A stretch of 64,000 nt of DNA from contig CALVWR010000005.1 in assembly GCA_944367565.1 (NCBI GenBank), forward strand, positions 55,199 to 119,198, in the 5' to 3' direction. Origin of the DNA: an uncultured Clostridia bacterium. Its GTDB lineage: Bacteria > Bacillota > Clostridia > Christensenellales > Borkfalkiaceae. Of the stretch, positions 44,627-52,952 are shown in pieces; the first letter of the stretch is position 1, and each line of letters starts with the position of its first letter. The notes beneath the pieces were generated by a model that was not told the DNA's origin, searched no databases, and saw only the letters and a program-made list of their open reading frames with translations. Both the position numbers and the translations under genes were made by a program.

Positions 44627-45439
44627 ATACGGAGGAACTTCTCGAAAGATAATCAGCGACAGCAATGTTCCGATAAAGGGCGCAACGGCGTAATATGCGC
44701 TTGTGCGGGCAGCCCCGAGGAGGCTTTGTGCTCGGATATAGAAAAATATACTTAAACCGTACGCCACAAACCCTACGCCCATAACGGTAAAAATACTCCA
44801 TAAAACGGAAATTCTTTCTCCGATACAGATGCCGATCACGAGAGAGCCGATTCCTGAAAAAAAACCTTTGAGCAAAACGATCTGCAACGGGTCGTTTGAA
44901 GATATTTTTCTTGTGCAGTTATTTTCAAATCCCCAGAATACGCAGGCAAGCAGAATCAAAAGCGAACCGTACGAAAACTGTAAGCTCGTAAAATTCTCAA
45001 AGGATAGCAACGCGCAGGAAATGGTTATAAATAAAATTCCGAACCAAAGGCGGACGCTTATCCTTTCCTTGAATACCGCCAATGCGATGATCGAAGTGGC
45101 CACGATTTCAAAATTGTTTAACAAAGACGCGTTGGCAGCGGTGGTCGACTTCAATCCGAACAATAAGCAGATAGGCGCGGCTATATCCAGCAAGATCATT
45201 GCGAGGATATAGGGCAATTCCTTTTTTGTAAGCGAGGCTTTTGCAGATTCGGTTTTCCGTAATTTGCGGATCAGGGCGATGATAAGCATCCCCGCCCCGG
45301 CTCCGATATACAGAAAACCTGCCATGAGCGTAGGCGGCAGAAAGGAAAGTAAAATTTTCGAAACAGGCGCATTGATCGCATAGAAGGATGCCGCAATTAA
45401 AGCGAACAATATGCCCGTTTTCATGGAATTCTGAATCAT
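44543..45439 (-). CDS. EamA-family (DMT) transporter
   Basis: 298 residues, ten hydrophobic helices in two repeats (FYAINAPVSKIL and YGSLLILLACVFWGFENNCTRK, both EamA hallmarks). The ATG at 45439 overlaps the TGA of the CsoR-like gene (ATGA), indicating translational coupling, which decides the start. Regulation by a CsoR-type repressor suggests export of a metal complex or toxic metabolite. Its stop lies about 12 bp from the right end of the mobile element. Confidence 0.85.
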   Translation of the reverse strand: MIQNSMKTGILFALIAASFYAINAPVSKILLSFLPPTLMAGFLYIGAGAGMLIIALIRKLRKTESAKASLTKKELPYILAMILLDIAAPICLLFGLKSTTAANASLLNNFEIVATSIIALAVFKERISVRLWFGILFITISCALLSFENFTSLQFSYGSLLILLACVFWGFENNCTRKISSNDPLQIVLLKGFFSGIGSLVIGICIGERISVLWSIFTVMGVGFVAYGLSIFFYIRAQSLLGAARTSAYYAVAPFIGTLLSLIIFREVPPYLYFIALAFMLIGAWLSSQDKPLFKKKQ

Positions 45440-45699
45440 AACAACGTATCTACCGCCGACTTTAACCGTTCGAGAACCTGTTCGTTGTTTTCCGTTATCG
45501 CTTGAATAAGACAATGCTCCAAATGGTCTTTTAAGATCACTTTGCTTGTATTGCTTATTTCCGATTTTACGGCGGATAACTGTATTAAAATTTCACTGCA
45601 ATCCCGATTGTTTTCCACCATTGTCCTGACTGCGCGCAAATGCCCGATCGCTCTGGACAGCCTGTTTCATACCGCCGCAGTATGTTCATGTTTCTCCAC
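45436..45699 (-). pseudogene. CsoR/FrmR-family regulator gene interrupted by in-frame TGA
   Basis: Read from GTG 45699 (GGAGGG six bases upstream) it gives MEKHEHTAAV, then TGA (45669-45667), then NRLSRAIGHLRAVRTMVENNRD in the same frame. The rest is a complete CsoR-type repressor with Cys (NRDCSE), His and Cys (KDHLEHC) in the Cu(I)-sensor spacing. The TGA may be a nonsense mutation, a sequencing error, or be bypassed by reinitiation at the TTG at 45639. Nothing nearby suggests selenocysteine. A G/C-tract operator lies upstream. Confidence 0.7.
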
Positions 45700-45709
45700 G
45701 TTGCCCTCC

Positions 45710-45730
45710 ATATCCCCCACGGGGGGATAT
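45710..45730 (-). promoter_or_regulatory. CsoR-type operator
   Basis: The inverted repeat ATATCCCCC-N3-GGGGGATAT has 9-bp arms with the C/G tracts typical of CsoR and RcnR family operators. It lies just before the regulator gene. Confidence 0.7.
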
Positions 45731-45734
45731 TTTT

Positions 45735-45763
45735 ATTCTAAGTCTTATCTTGATTTTATTTAA
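45735..45763 (-). promoter_or_regulatory. Probable promoter of the CsoR-like/transporter operon
   Basis: On the minus strand, TTAAAT (45763-45758), 17 bp, TAGAAT (45740-45735). The CsoR operator starts directly after the -10 box. Confidence 0.5.
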
Positions 45764-45832
45764 CTTCGCCCGAACATCTTTGAACGGCAATAACTGTCCG
45801 GAATATCACGGCGCAGAGCGCTTTCCCGCCGT

Positions 45833-46666
45833 TCAGTATTTTTTAGAGCACAGCGCGGATTCCGTTTTATTGATGGAATCGACCGCCCCGGGAAGGTGGC
45901 ACACGAGATAGGAATATATCGCGTCGATAATGGCGAGTTGGGCAATTCTTGAAGACAAGCCCAATATGCGGTAATTCGTTTCTTCCGAAACGGTATTCAG
46001 CACGATGTCGCTGACTTTTTTGAGCGGGTGATTGCCTAAACTGGTTATCGCAACGGTGGTCGCGCCGTTTTCGCGGGAGAGTTTTAACGCTTCTACGATG
46101 TCTTTGGATTTGCCCGAATGAGAAACGCCGATCACGAGGGATCCTTTCCCCGTATGCGTAGCGGCTATCGCCTGCATATGGTTATCCGTATATGCGGTCG
46201 AATCTTTCCCTAATCGGAACAGTTTGTGGGCGGCGTCCTGCGCAACGGACGCGGAGTTCCCCAAACCGAATATAAAAATCTTATCGGCAGAGATGACGGC
46301 TTCGCAGCATTTTTGCAGTTCGTCGGCATTGATGCTTTTTTTTGTCCTTTCCAAAGAACCGTAAATGTCGTTGCAAATTTTCGCAAAAACTTCCGCGGCG
46401 GTATCTGCGGCGGTAATATTTTCTCCGACAGGGGAAAAATCCTTTTCCCTCGCCAAGGCGATTTTGAGTTGCGGAAATCCGTTAAACCCCAGTTTTTTTG
46501 AAAATCTCGTAACGGTAGCCACGCTGCAATCGCACAATTGCGCAAAATCACCGATAAACATGGAAGGAACGCTTTTATCGTTATTCAGCAATACGTCTGC
46601 GATTTTTTTTTCTGCTTTGCCGAGCGCGTCATACTCGTTTTTTATTTTTAACAACGTTTTGTTCAT
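45833..46666 (-). CDS. RpiR/MurR-family transcriptional regulator
   Basis: 277 residues. The N-terminal HTH_6 domain (SVPSMFIGDFAQLCDCSVATVTRFSKKLG) is followed by a SIS sugar-phosphate-binding domain (IFGLGNSASVAQDAAHKL, GVSHSGKSKDIVEAL). The family senses phosphosugars. It is divergent from the ten-gene catabolic operon and is the obvious regulator of it, through GAAAATAATTTTC-type palindromes in the intergenic region. Confidence 0.92.
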   Translation of the reverse strand: MNKTLLKIKNEYDALGKAEKKIADVLLNNDKSVPSMFIGDFAQLCDCSVATVTRFSKKLGFNGFPQLKIALAREKDFSPVGENITAADTAAEVFAKICNDIYGSLERTKKSINADELQKCCEAVISADKIFIFGLGNSASVAQDAAHKLFRLGKDSTAYTDNHMQAIAATHTGKGSLVIGVSHSGKSKDIVEALKLSRENGATTVAITSLGNHPLKKVSDIVLNTVSEETNYRILGLSSRIAQLAIIDAIYSYLVCHLPGAVDSINKTESALCSKKY

Positions 46667-46768
46667 TCAGCGATCTCCGTTTCCGCAATTTTATAAAAAA
46701 TAAGTTCTGTGCCGCAAATCCGGTTTTGTCGAAGGTGTTTTCGATCGAAAGAGTATAACTATTTTAAA

Positions 46769-46797
46769 ATTATATCCTTTTTTCGTGAAAAAGTCAA
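46769..46797 (-). promoter_or_regulatory. Promoter of the RpiR-type regulator gene
   Basis: On the minus strand, TTGACT (46797-46792), 17 bp, TATAAT (46774-46769). Confidence 0.8.
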
Positions 46798-46826
46798 TTT
46801 GTTTTTCGGCGATCGGCGCAACGTAT

Positions 46827-46839
46827 GAAAATAATTTTC
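46827..46839. promoter_or_regulatory. Palindromic operator candidate for the RpiR-type regulator
   Basis: GAAAATAATTTTC is a perfect palindrome midway between the divergent promoters. Close variants occur at 46880-46892 (GAAAATTATTTTT, overlapping the operon -35 box) and from 46911 (GAAAATTATC). Confidence 0.6.
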
Positions 46840-46877
46840 TTAAATTAAAATTTTTTCATAAAAATATCGCGAAAAGG

Positions 46878-46906
46878 TTGAAAATTATTTTTATGTATGG
46901 TATCAT
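46878..46906 (+). promoter_or_regulatory. Promoter of the ten-gene catabolic operon
   Basis: TTGAAA (46878-46883), 17 bp, TATCAT (46901-46906). A GAAAATTATTTTT operator-like site covers the -35 region. Confidence 0.75.
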
Positions 46907-46966
46907 AAAAGAAAATTATCATAAAAAGCGAAAGATTTATGATAAAAACTTTTTTAAGGAGCGGAT

Positions 46967-48391
46967 ATGGACGAATTTTTACGCACGCAAATACTTACCG
47001 AGCTTGAGGATGCGGTGGGGGAAGCAAACTGTTCGGTTAAGGAGATCGATCGGGTTACGCACAGCGTAGATTATTTTTGGTTGTCCCGCATGTGGGCGGA
47101 CAGAGGCAGAAAGATGCCGGAAGCGGACTTTGTGGTAAGCCCCGAAAACGCCGAAGAAACGTCGAAGGTGGTTAAGATAGCAAATTACTATAAAATCCCC
47201 GTAACGACATGGGGCGGCGGAGGCGGCACCCAAGGCGGGGCGATTCCCGTGTGCGGCGGAATTCTTCTCGACACCAAGAGAATGAACAAAATTTACGGCG
47301 TGAACGCGAAAAGCATGTACATAGAATGCGGCGCCGGCGCGATTTATAAACATGTTGAGTGGGCGGCGAACGAAAAGGGGTTTACGACGATGCATTACCC
47401 GTCGTCGCTCACGTGTTCCACTGTCGGCGGATTTCTGGCGCACAGAGGGATCGGCGTCGTTTCGACCAAGTACGGAAAGATAGACGATATGGTTTTATCG
47501 ATGGAGATCGTGCTTCCGAACGGCGATATAATCCATACGTCCGCTGCGCCCAAGCACGCGGCGGGCCCCGATCTCAACCAGATTTTTATCGGGAGCGAAG
47601 GCACGCTCGGGATCATCACCAAGGCGCAGATAAGGATCTACGAGCAGCCGGAAACGAGAAGATTTCGCGGGTTTCTGTTCAAGGATATGTCCTCGGCATT
47701 TGCCGCAAGCAGAGAAATTCTGCAAAAGTTTAAGCCGTCCGTTATGCGTTTGTACGACGAGGCGGAAACCTCCTCTCTGATCAAAAAAATCGTCGGGGTG
47801 GAAAAACCCGGCGCGTTTATGAACGTCGCTTACGAGGGCGTTAAAGAATTGGTGGACGTGGAAGAAAAAATTTTGCTCGATACGTTCGATCGTTACGGCG
47901 CGGAGGATCTCGGCAGCGAATACGGCGAAAAATGGTGGAAAGAAAAAATAACGTTTTTTTATCCCGGACATATGATGGATCTGCCGCAGATGTTCGGAAC
48001 GATGGATACGATCGCGCCTTACGATAAGATAGAGAAAATCTATCACGAGATGAAAAACGCGATAGAAACCAACTTCCCGCACGTTAAGTTTATAGCGCAT
48101 TTCTCGCATTGGTACGAATGGGGCTGTATGATATACGACAGATTTATCGTCGAAAAAGAATACGTGCCCGAAGATCCCGCGGAGGCAATGAGACTGCATA
48201 ATAAGATATGGACGCTGGGCGTAAGAACGGCGATAGCGAACGGCGGCGTTGTAAACGATCACCACGGCGTGGGAATAAAACTCGGCAGACTTATGAAGGA
48301 ACAGTACGGCCCCGCGATGCAGGTTTTCGAAGGCTTGAAAAAGTCGCTTGATCCGAACGGAATCATGAACCCGTTTAAACTCGGGCTGTAA
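46967..48391 (+). CDS. FAD-linked oxidase, GlcD-like 2-hydroxyacid or polyol dehydrogenase
   Basis: 474 residues of the VAO/PCMH flavoprotein family. The FAD domain shows the pyrophosphate loop TTWGGGGGTQGGAIP and GSEGTLGIITKAQIRIY. The C-terminal NDHHGVGIKLGRL carries the His pair found near the flavin in D-lactate/glycolate oxidases and alkyl-DHAP synthases, and the protein ends NPFKLGL like GlcD. With the adjacent Fe-S protein and the fused ETF gene it probably forms an ETF-coupled dehydrogenase like the A. woodii lactate dehydrogenase complex. First gene of the operon. Confidence 0.88.
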   Translation: MDEFLRTQILTELEDAVGEANCSVKEIDRVTHSVDYFWLSRMWADRGRKMPEADFVVSPENAEETSKVVKIANYYKIPVTTWGGGGGTQGGAIPVCGGILLDTKRMNKIYGVNAKSMYIECGAGAIYKHVEWAANEKGFTTMHYPSSLTCSTVGGFLAHRGIGVVSTKYGKIDDMVLSMEIVLPNGDIIHTSAAPKHAAGPDLNQIFIGSEGTLGIITKAQIRIYEQPETRRFRGFLFKDMSSAFAASREILQKFKPSVMRLYDEAETSSLIKKIVGVEKPGAFMNVAYEGVKELVDVEEKILLDTFDRYGAEDLGSEYGEKWWKEKITFFYPGHMMDLPQMFGTMDTIAPYDKIEKIYHEMKNAIETNFPHVKFIAHFSHWYEWGCMIYDRFIVEKEYVPEDPAEAMRLHNKIWTLGVRTAIANGGVVNDHHGVGIKLGRLMKEQYGPAMQVFEGLKKSLDPNGIMNPFKLGL

Positions 48392-48403
48392 GGAGAAAAC
48401 GGT

Positions 48404-49486
48404 ATGAATATTTCTGAAAAAGCAAGAAACATAGTAGATAATTGCAGATTTTGCTGGATGTGCCGCCATGTTTGCCCTACGGGAAACGCAACGGGACAGG
48501 AACGCAACACCGCCCGCGCCCGCGCGCTCGCCGTTTCGCTGGTCGCGCGCGGCGCCGAAAAACTTGAAAACGTTATAGAGAATGTTTACGAATGTATGCT
48601 TTGCGGCGCGTGCACCAACAATTGCATGACGGGCTGGGATCCCAAAGTGTTTATCCGCGAAATAAAAACCGACGCGGCGCTTTCCGGAATGATCCCCGAT
48701 TATATTAAAAAACTTTTGGATAACTACGAAAAAACGGGGAACGTTTACGGCGAAGTTTCCGCAAATTTGCCCGACGGGTTGCAGAGCGGCAAAAAATCTG
48801 ATATATTATTTATTGCGGGGCAGGATGCGCGTTATAAAAGTCCGGAAAGCCTGAAAGGGGCAATCGGGATTTTGAAAGCTGCGGGCGCGGATGTTTCCAT
48901 GGACGAATCGGCGGACGATACGGGCGCGGCGCTCTGGTTTTTGACCGGAAAAACAGGCGAAACCGTTCAAGCCGCAAAAAACTGCGCAAAGGTCATGAAC
49001 GGGTATAAAACGGCGATCGTTTACGACCCCGTCGATCTGAGCCTGATAAGGCACGAATATAAAGAGTGGGGGATCGGCGTTTCCGCTCGGGTTTACGGTT
49101 TTAACGAATATCTGCTGAAAAAAATTGAAACGGGGGAACTTAAAGTAAAAAACAAGGGCAAAGCGTATACCGTTCAGGATCATTACGCCTATTCCCGCGA
49201 ACTCGACGACGTGCATACCGTGCGCAAAATCATTGCCGCGATAGGCGTCGGCAAAGAGACGATGCTGCACGGGAAAGAAGCGGATGCGGCAGGCAGTTTG
49301 ATCATGAACGAATATATGCCGTCGGTGATGAAACGCACGGCGGAAAACAGATGGGAAAGATTAAAAAACACGGGAAGCAGAACCGTCGTTACGGAAAGCC
49401 CTGCGGAATACGAGTTGCTGAAAAGAACTTGTCCGGACGGGTACGAGGTCTTAACGACGGAACAGGCGATCGCCGAAAATCTTTGA
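48404..49486 (+). CDS. Ferredoxin-like Fe-S protein, GlcF-like partner of the oxidase
   Basis: 360 residues. Two 4Fe-4S sites lie in the N-terminal third: CRFCWMCRHVCP (about 14-25) and CMLCGACTNNC (about 64-74). The remainder lacks the second CCG domain in recognisable form, unlike full GlcF or heterodisulfide reductase HdrD. It probably carries electrons between the flavoprotein and the electron-transfer flavoprotein. It starts 12 bp after the oxidase gene. Confidence 0.82.
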   Translation: MNISEKARNIVDNCRFCWMCRHVCPTGNATGQERNTARARALAVSLVARGAEKLENVIENVYECMLCGACTNNCMTGWDPKVFIREIKTDAALSGMIPDYIKKLLDNYEKTGNVYGEVSANLPDGLQSGKKSDILFIAGQDARYKSPESLKGAIGILKAAGADVSMDESADDTGAALWFLTGKTGETVQAAKNCAKVMNGYKTAIVYDPVDLSLIRHEYKEWGIGVSARVYGFNEYLLKKIETGELKVKNKGKAYTVQDHYAYSRELDDVHTVRKIIAAIGVGKETMLHGKEADAAGSLIMNEYMPSVMKRTAENRWERLKNTGSRTVVTESPAEYELLKRTCPDGYEVLTTEQAIAENL

Positions 49487-49498
49487 AGGGGAAAGAGT

Positions 49499-50287
49499 AT
49501 GAATCTGAAAAAATCTTATAAAGAACAATATGGGTATACGCGCGTAGTAACGGACCGAAACAGCCCTTTGACCTTTGAAGAGTTGGACTTTTTAAAGCTC
49601 GCGGACGGGCAGAGTTTTACCGTGCACGAAACGGGCAAAGAATTCGTATTGATTATTTTGTACGGAACGTGCTCGGTGAAAGGCGAAGGGTTTGCGTTTG
49701 ACGGCGTAGGAAAAAGAAAGAACGTGTTTGACGGCGCGGCGGACGCCGTATATATCGGCAAGGATACCGATTTCATCGTGACGGGCAAGGGCGGCGACGT
49801 GAAAATCGCCGTTTGCAAAGCGCCTGCGGAAAAATACTATCCGGCAAAGCATATCGCGGGGGAGAGTTTGCCGATGAAAATGTTCGGCAAGGGCGCGTAC
49901 GTGCGCGACGTTGCGATTAATTTCACCGAACAGGACGAGGCAAACCTTCTTTATATCGGCGAATTCTGGGTGGAAAACGGCAGTTGGGCAAGTTATCCTC
50001 CGCATAAGCACGACGTAGAGAACGGCAAAGAGGCGTTTTTGGACGAAATCTACTATTTCGAGTTTGATAAGCCCCAAGGCTTCGGGTTCCAATCGGTATA
50101 TACCAAGGACGGAGAAATCGACGAAACCTACCGCGTAAAAACGGGTGATCTGGTGGAAGTGCCCAGAGGATATCATCCCTTTACCGTTGCACCCGGGTAT
50201 AAAAACTATTGTCTGTGGATAATGGCGGGCCCCCGCCGCGGACTGTTGAGCTCGCCCGATGAAGAACATAAATGGGTGAACAACTAA
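49499..50287 (+). CDS. iolB: 5-deoxy-glucuronate isomerase-like protein
   Basis: 262 residues, a bicupin. SWASYPPHKHD and FLDEIYYFEFDKPQGFGFQ are the IolB metal-site signatures. IolB converts 5-deoxy-D-glucuronate to 2-deoxy-5-keto-D-gluconate in inositol breakdown, and KduI is a distant relative. The usual partners IolD, IolE and IolG are absent here, so it may act on a related uronate. Spacing to both neighbours is 12 bp. Confidence 0.85.
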   Translation: MNLKKSYKEQYGYTRVVTDRNSPLTFEELDFLKLADGQSFTVHETGKEFVLIILYGTCSVKGEGFAFDGVGKRKNVFDGAADAVYIGKDTDFIVTGKGGDVKIAVCKAPAEKYYPAKHIAGESLPMKMFGKGAYVRDVAINFTEQDEANLLYIGEFWVENGSWASYPPHKHDVENGKEAFLDEIYYFEFDKPQGFGFQSVYTKDGEIDETYRVKTGDLVEVPRGYHPFTVAPGYKNYCLWIMAGPRRGLLSSPDEEHKWVNN

Positions 50288-50302
50288 AAACGGAGTAATT
50301 TG

Positions 50303-52318
50303 ATGAAAAGCGATTTTTCAAAATTTCAAAATTGCTTACGAATACAAATTGCGCCCGACGAATATGCGAACGAGCGTATTCAGGGACTTGTTACGCATTG
50401 TAAAAAGTTCGGTTTTACAAACGTTATGTTTTTAACCACGGCAGAGGAATGGTTTCTCGGTCACGTTACGATAGAAGAGATCAAACCGTGGGTGGAAGTT
50501 ATTAAAAACGCTTCCGTACTTCTAAGAAAAAACGGAATCGGCGTAAGTTTACATCATTGGATCGGCGTGGGACATCTCGACCGCGGTATCGGTTTAAAAC
50601 CGGGGCAGAATTTCACGACGATGGTGGATTTCAACGGTAAGCGCTCGGTTTCCGTGGCTTGTCCGCTGGATGAAGAATGGCAAAAGCATTTCAGAAAATT
50701 GCTCGGCTATTTAGTGCGGGAAATTCAGCCTGATTATTATTGGGTGGAGGACGATTTCCGTTTGCATAATCACGCTCCGCTTGAGTGGGGCGGTTGCTTT
50801 TGCGAAAAGCATATACAGAAATTTAATGCAAAACTCGGCACGGACTATACGCGCGAAGAGTTTTGCGCAAAAGCGTTTGAAAAAGGCGAGGTTTCGAAAG
50901 AAAGGAAAGCATGGCTCGACGGTTCAAGAGAAACGATGCTCGATTACGCGGCGTTGATTTTTAAAACCGTCAAAGAAGCGAATCCGTCCACGGAAATAGC
51001 GCTGATGACTTCTACTCCCGAAGAGCATTGTATAGAAGCGAGAGAATGGACGGGATTGTTTGAGATTTTCAGCGGCGGCAGCGGCGATAAACTGAATCGT
51101 ATTCATTTACCCGGGTATTTTGAAAGATCGGGGAAAGATTATATGTACGATTTTAACGCGATCAGTATGGCAATTCGCGCATTTTCTCCGACTGATACGA
51201 AAATTCTACCCGAACTTGAGAACGGTTCGATCAATTTATTCAGAAAAAACGCCCGGTTTTTAGGCTTTCAGTTAGAATCGGCAATACCCCTTTGTTTATC
51301 GGGCATGACGTATAATATTTACGACCCCGTAATCAACGGCGCGGTGGAAGAATTCGGATACGCCCGGGAAATAAAGCGCCTTACGCCTTACATGCAAGCG
51401 GTTAAGGATACGGGCGTCAGCTTTTCGGATATGCAGGGGGTCGTCGTTCCCATCGACGAAAAAATTGCATACGAAAAGAAGATAAAAAACAATTTCTACG
51501 ATTTACGCACAAATCTCTTTAATACGGCGGCTTACGTTTCGGCGCTCGGCTTGTCGTACAGGTATTCAAAAGAAAAGTCTTTTATAAACGAAACGGTATT
51601 CTTGTTCGGCGACGCGGCGTATATCTTCACCGACGAACAGTTGCGGGAATTGTTTAAAAATAACTGCGTGGTTGTGGACGGCGGCGCGGCGCTTTTGTTA
51701 AAGGAAAGGGGATTATTATCCTTAATCGGCGCGACGGACGCAACGCTGTACCGTGCGGAAAGCGGTTATCAGACTTACGAACAGATCGCAGGTAACGAAG
51801 AAATTTTCGGAATTAAAGGCTTCCGCGCTTCCTGTCGGGCGGCTGCGGGCGATTTCGTAAAGATCGATTACGTGCAAAACGTGAAACGTTTATCAAACGT
51901 TTACAAAGCGGACGGCACGATTACCTGGAATTCTTTTGTGCGCGGGAAAAACTTTTTAGTGAATCCTTTCGTTGTGGATAAGAAGTTGCATACGCAATTC
52001 AGCGAGCTTCGCCGTCATTTCGTCGCGGGGTTTGCCGAAGAGAAAACTACTGTGCTTGTAAACAGCCGTTTTGAAGGCGTAAACCCGTATTTGTATAGCG
52101 GCGAAAAAAAAAGCGTGGTAATGCTTGTAAACGGTACGCTAGAGAATTTTGATAAAACGGAGTTTTTCATCAAAGGCGTTACCTTTAATACGATTATTTC
52201 CGTGGATAAAGACGGAAAAGAAAGAGAAGTTTTATTTAAACGGACGGGAGATTCGATATGCGTTGAGCGACCGCTCCCGTATATGTCCACGGTAACGTTT
52301 AAGTTAATAAAGAGGTAA
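50303..52318 (+). CDS. Putative TIM-barrel glycosidase of unknown family
   Basis: About 671 residues, no signal peptide. The N-terminal half reads as a (beta/alpha)8 barrel: GFTNVMFLTTAEEWF, GIGVSLHHWIGVG, then YYWVEDDFRLHNHA with candidate acidic catalytic residues, and a Cys pair (GGCFCEKH). The middle resembles the trimerisation domain of GH42-like enzymes (FLFGDAAYIFTDEQLRELFKN), and the last 100 residues look like a small beta domain. I do not recognise the exact family. In the operon it would release the sugar that the other enzymes use. ATG 50303 is chosen over TTG 50300 from GGAG spacing. Confidence 0.6.
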   Translation: MKSDFSKFQNCLRIQIAPDEYANERIQGLVTHCKKFGFTNVMFLTTAEEWFLGHVTIEEIKPWVEVIKNASVLLRKNGIGVSLHHWIGVGHLDRGIGLKPGQNFTTMVDFNGKRSVSVACPLDEEWQKHFRKLLGYLVREIQPDYYWVEDDFRLHNHAPLEWGGCFCEKHIQKFNAKLGTDYTREEFCAKAFEKGEVSKERKAWLDGSRETMLDYAALIFKTVKEANPSTEIALMTSTPEEHCIEAREWTGLFEIFSGGSGDKLNRIHLPGYFERSGKDYMYDFNAISMAIRAFSPTDTKILPELENGSINLFRKNARFLGFQLESAIPLCLSGMTYNIYDPVINGAVEEFGYAREIKRLTPYMQAVKDTGVSFSDMQGVVVPIDEKIAYEKKIKNNFYDLRTNLFNTAAYVSALGLSYRYSKEKSFINETVFLFGDAAYIFTDEQLRELFKNNCVVVDGGAALLLKERGLLSLIGATDATLYRAESGYQTYEQIAGNEEIFGIKGFRASCRAAAGDFVKIDYVQNVKRLSNVYKADGTITWNSFVRGKNFLVNPFVVDKKLHTQFSELRRHFVAGFAEEKTTVLVNSRFEGVNPYLYSGEKKSVVMLVNGTLENFDKTEFFIKGVTFNTIISVDKDGKEREVLFKRTGDSICVERPLPYMSTVTFKLIKR

Positions 52319-52320
52319 AA

Positions 52321-52932
52321 ATGGAAATTTATTCTGTGCACGATAAACAATTTGAAACGTTCGGGAAAATCGTTGAAAATCCGTTTTTTGAACTTTTTGA
52401 AAACGGCGCGAAAGAGATAAACGTGCCCGAAAGCGGCTGTTCGTATCTGGCAAGCGTTCCCGCGTTTGAAACGGAACAAGCGCTTGCGCATTACCGCGCG
52501 TTTTTCGGGGATATGGACGTGCAGATCGGCTATTGCTGGGGCAGAAACGATACGCTGAACGCGCTGGAATGGCATAAATCTTCCGAGGTGCATTGCGCCT
52601 TGGAAGATATGATTTTATTGCTCGGCGATATGCGCGAGATGAAAGACGGCGTTTACGATACGAAAAATATCAAGGCGTTTTCAGTAAAAAAGGGCGAAAG
52701 CGTGGAAATTTATCAGACGACTTTGCATTTCTGCCCCGTATTGCCCTGCGGCGGCGTGTTTAAAAACGTTGTGATTCTGCCGCGCGGCACGAATACGCCG
52801 CTTACAATGGCGACCGAAGATAAAAAACTCGTAGCGCGCAATAAATGGCTGATCTGTCACCCGGAATGTAAAAAACAGACGGATCTTGGCAGAGTGGCGG
52901 CGATTACGGGCGAAAATATCAAGGTGAGATAA
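52321..52932 (+). CDS. DUF4867 family protein
   Basis: 203 residues. IYSVHDKQFETFGKIV at the start, ALEWHKSSEVHCALEDMILLLG in the centre and YQTTLHFCPVLPCGGVFK near the end match DUF4867, a cupin-like Firmicutes family commonly placed in sugar operons. The His/Glu pattern suggests a metal site. The function is unproven; by context it is an isomerase, epimerase or lyase. It begins 2 bp after the preceding stop. Confidence 0.75.
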   Translation: MEIYSVHDKQFETFGKIVENPFFELFENGAKEINVPESGCSYLASVPAFETEQALAHYRAFFGDMDVQIGYCWGRNDTLNALEWHKSSEVHCALEDMILLLGDMREMKDGVYDTKNIKAFSVKKGESVEIYQTTLHFCPVLPCGGVFKNVVILPRGTNTPLTMATEDKKLVARNKWLICHPECKKQTDLGRVAAITGENIKVR

Positions 52933-52952
52933 CTTAACGGAGATAAAGCGTT

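Noticed and set aside
45667..45669. The TGA in the CsoR-like gene as a selenocysteine codon
   Set aside because: The position is not a metal-binding Cys in the family, no SECIS-like hairpin follows, and no selA/selB gene is in the window.
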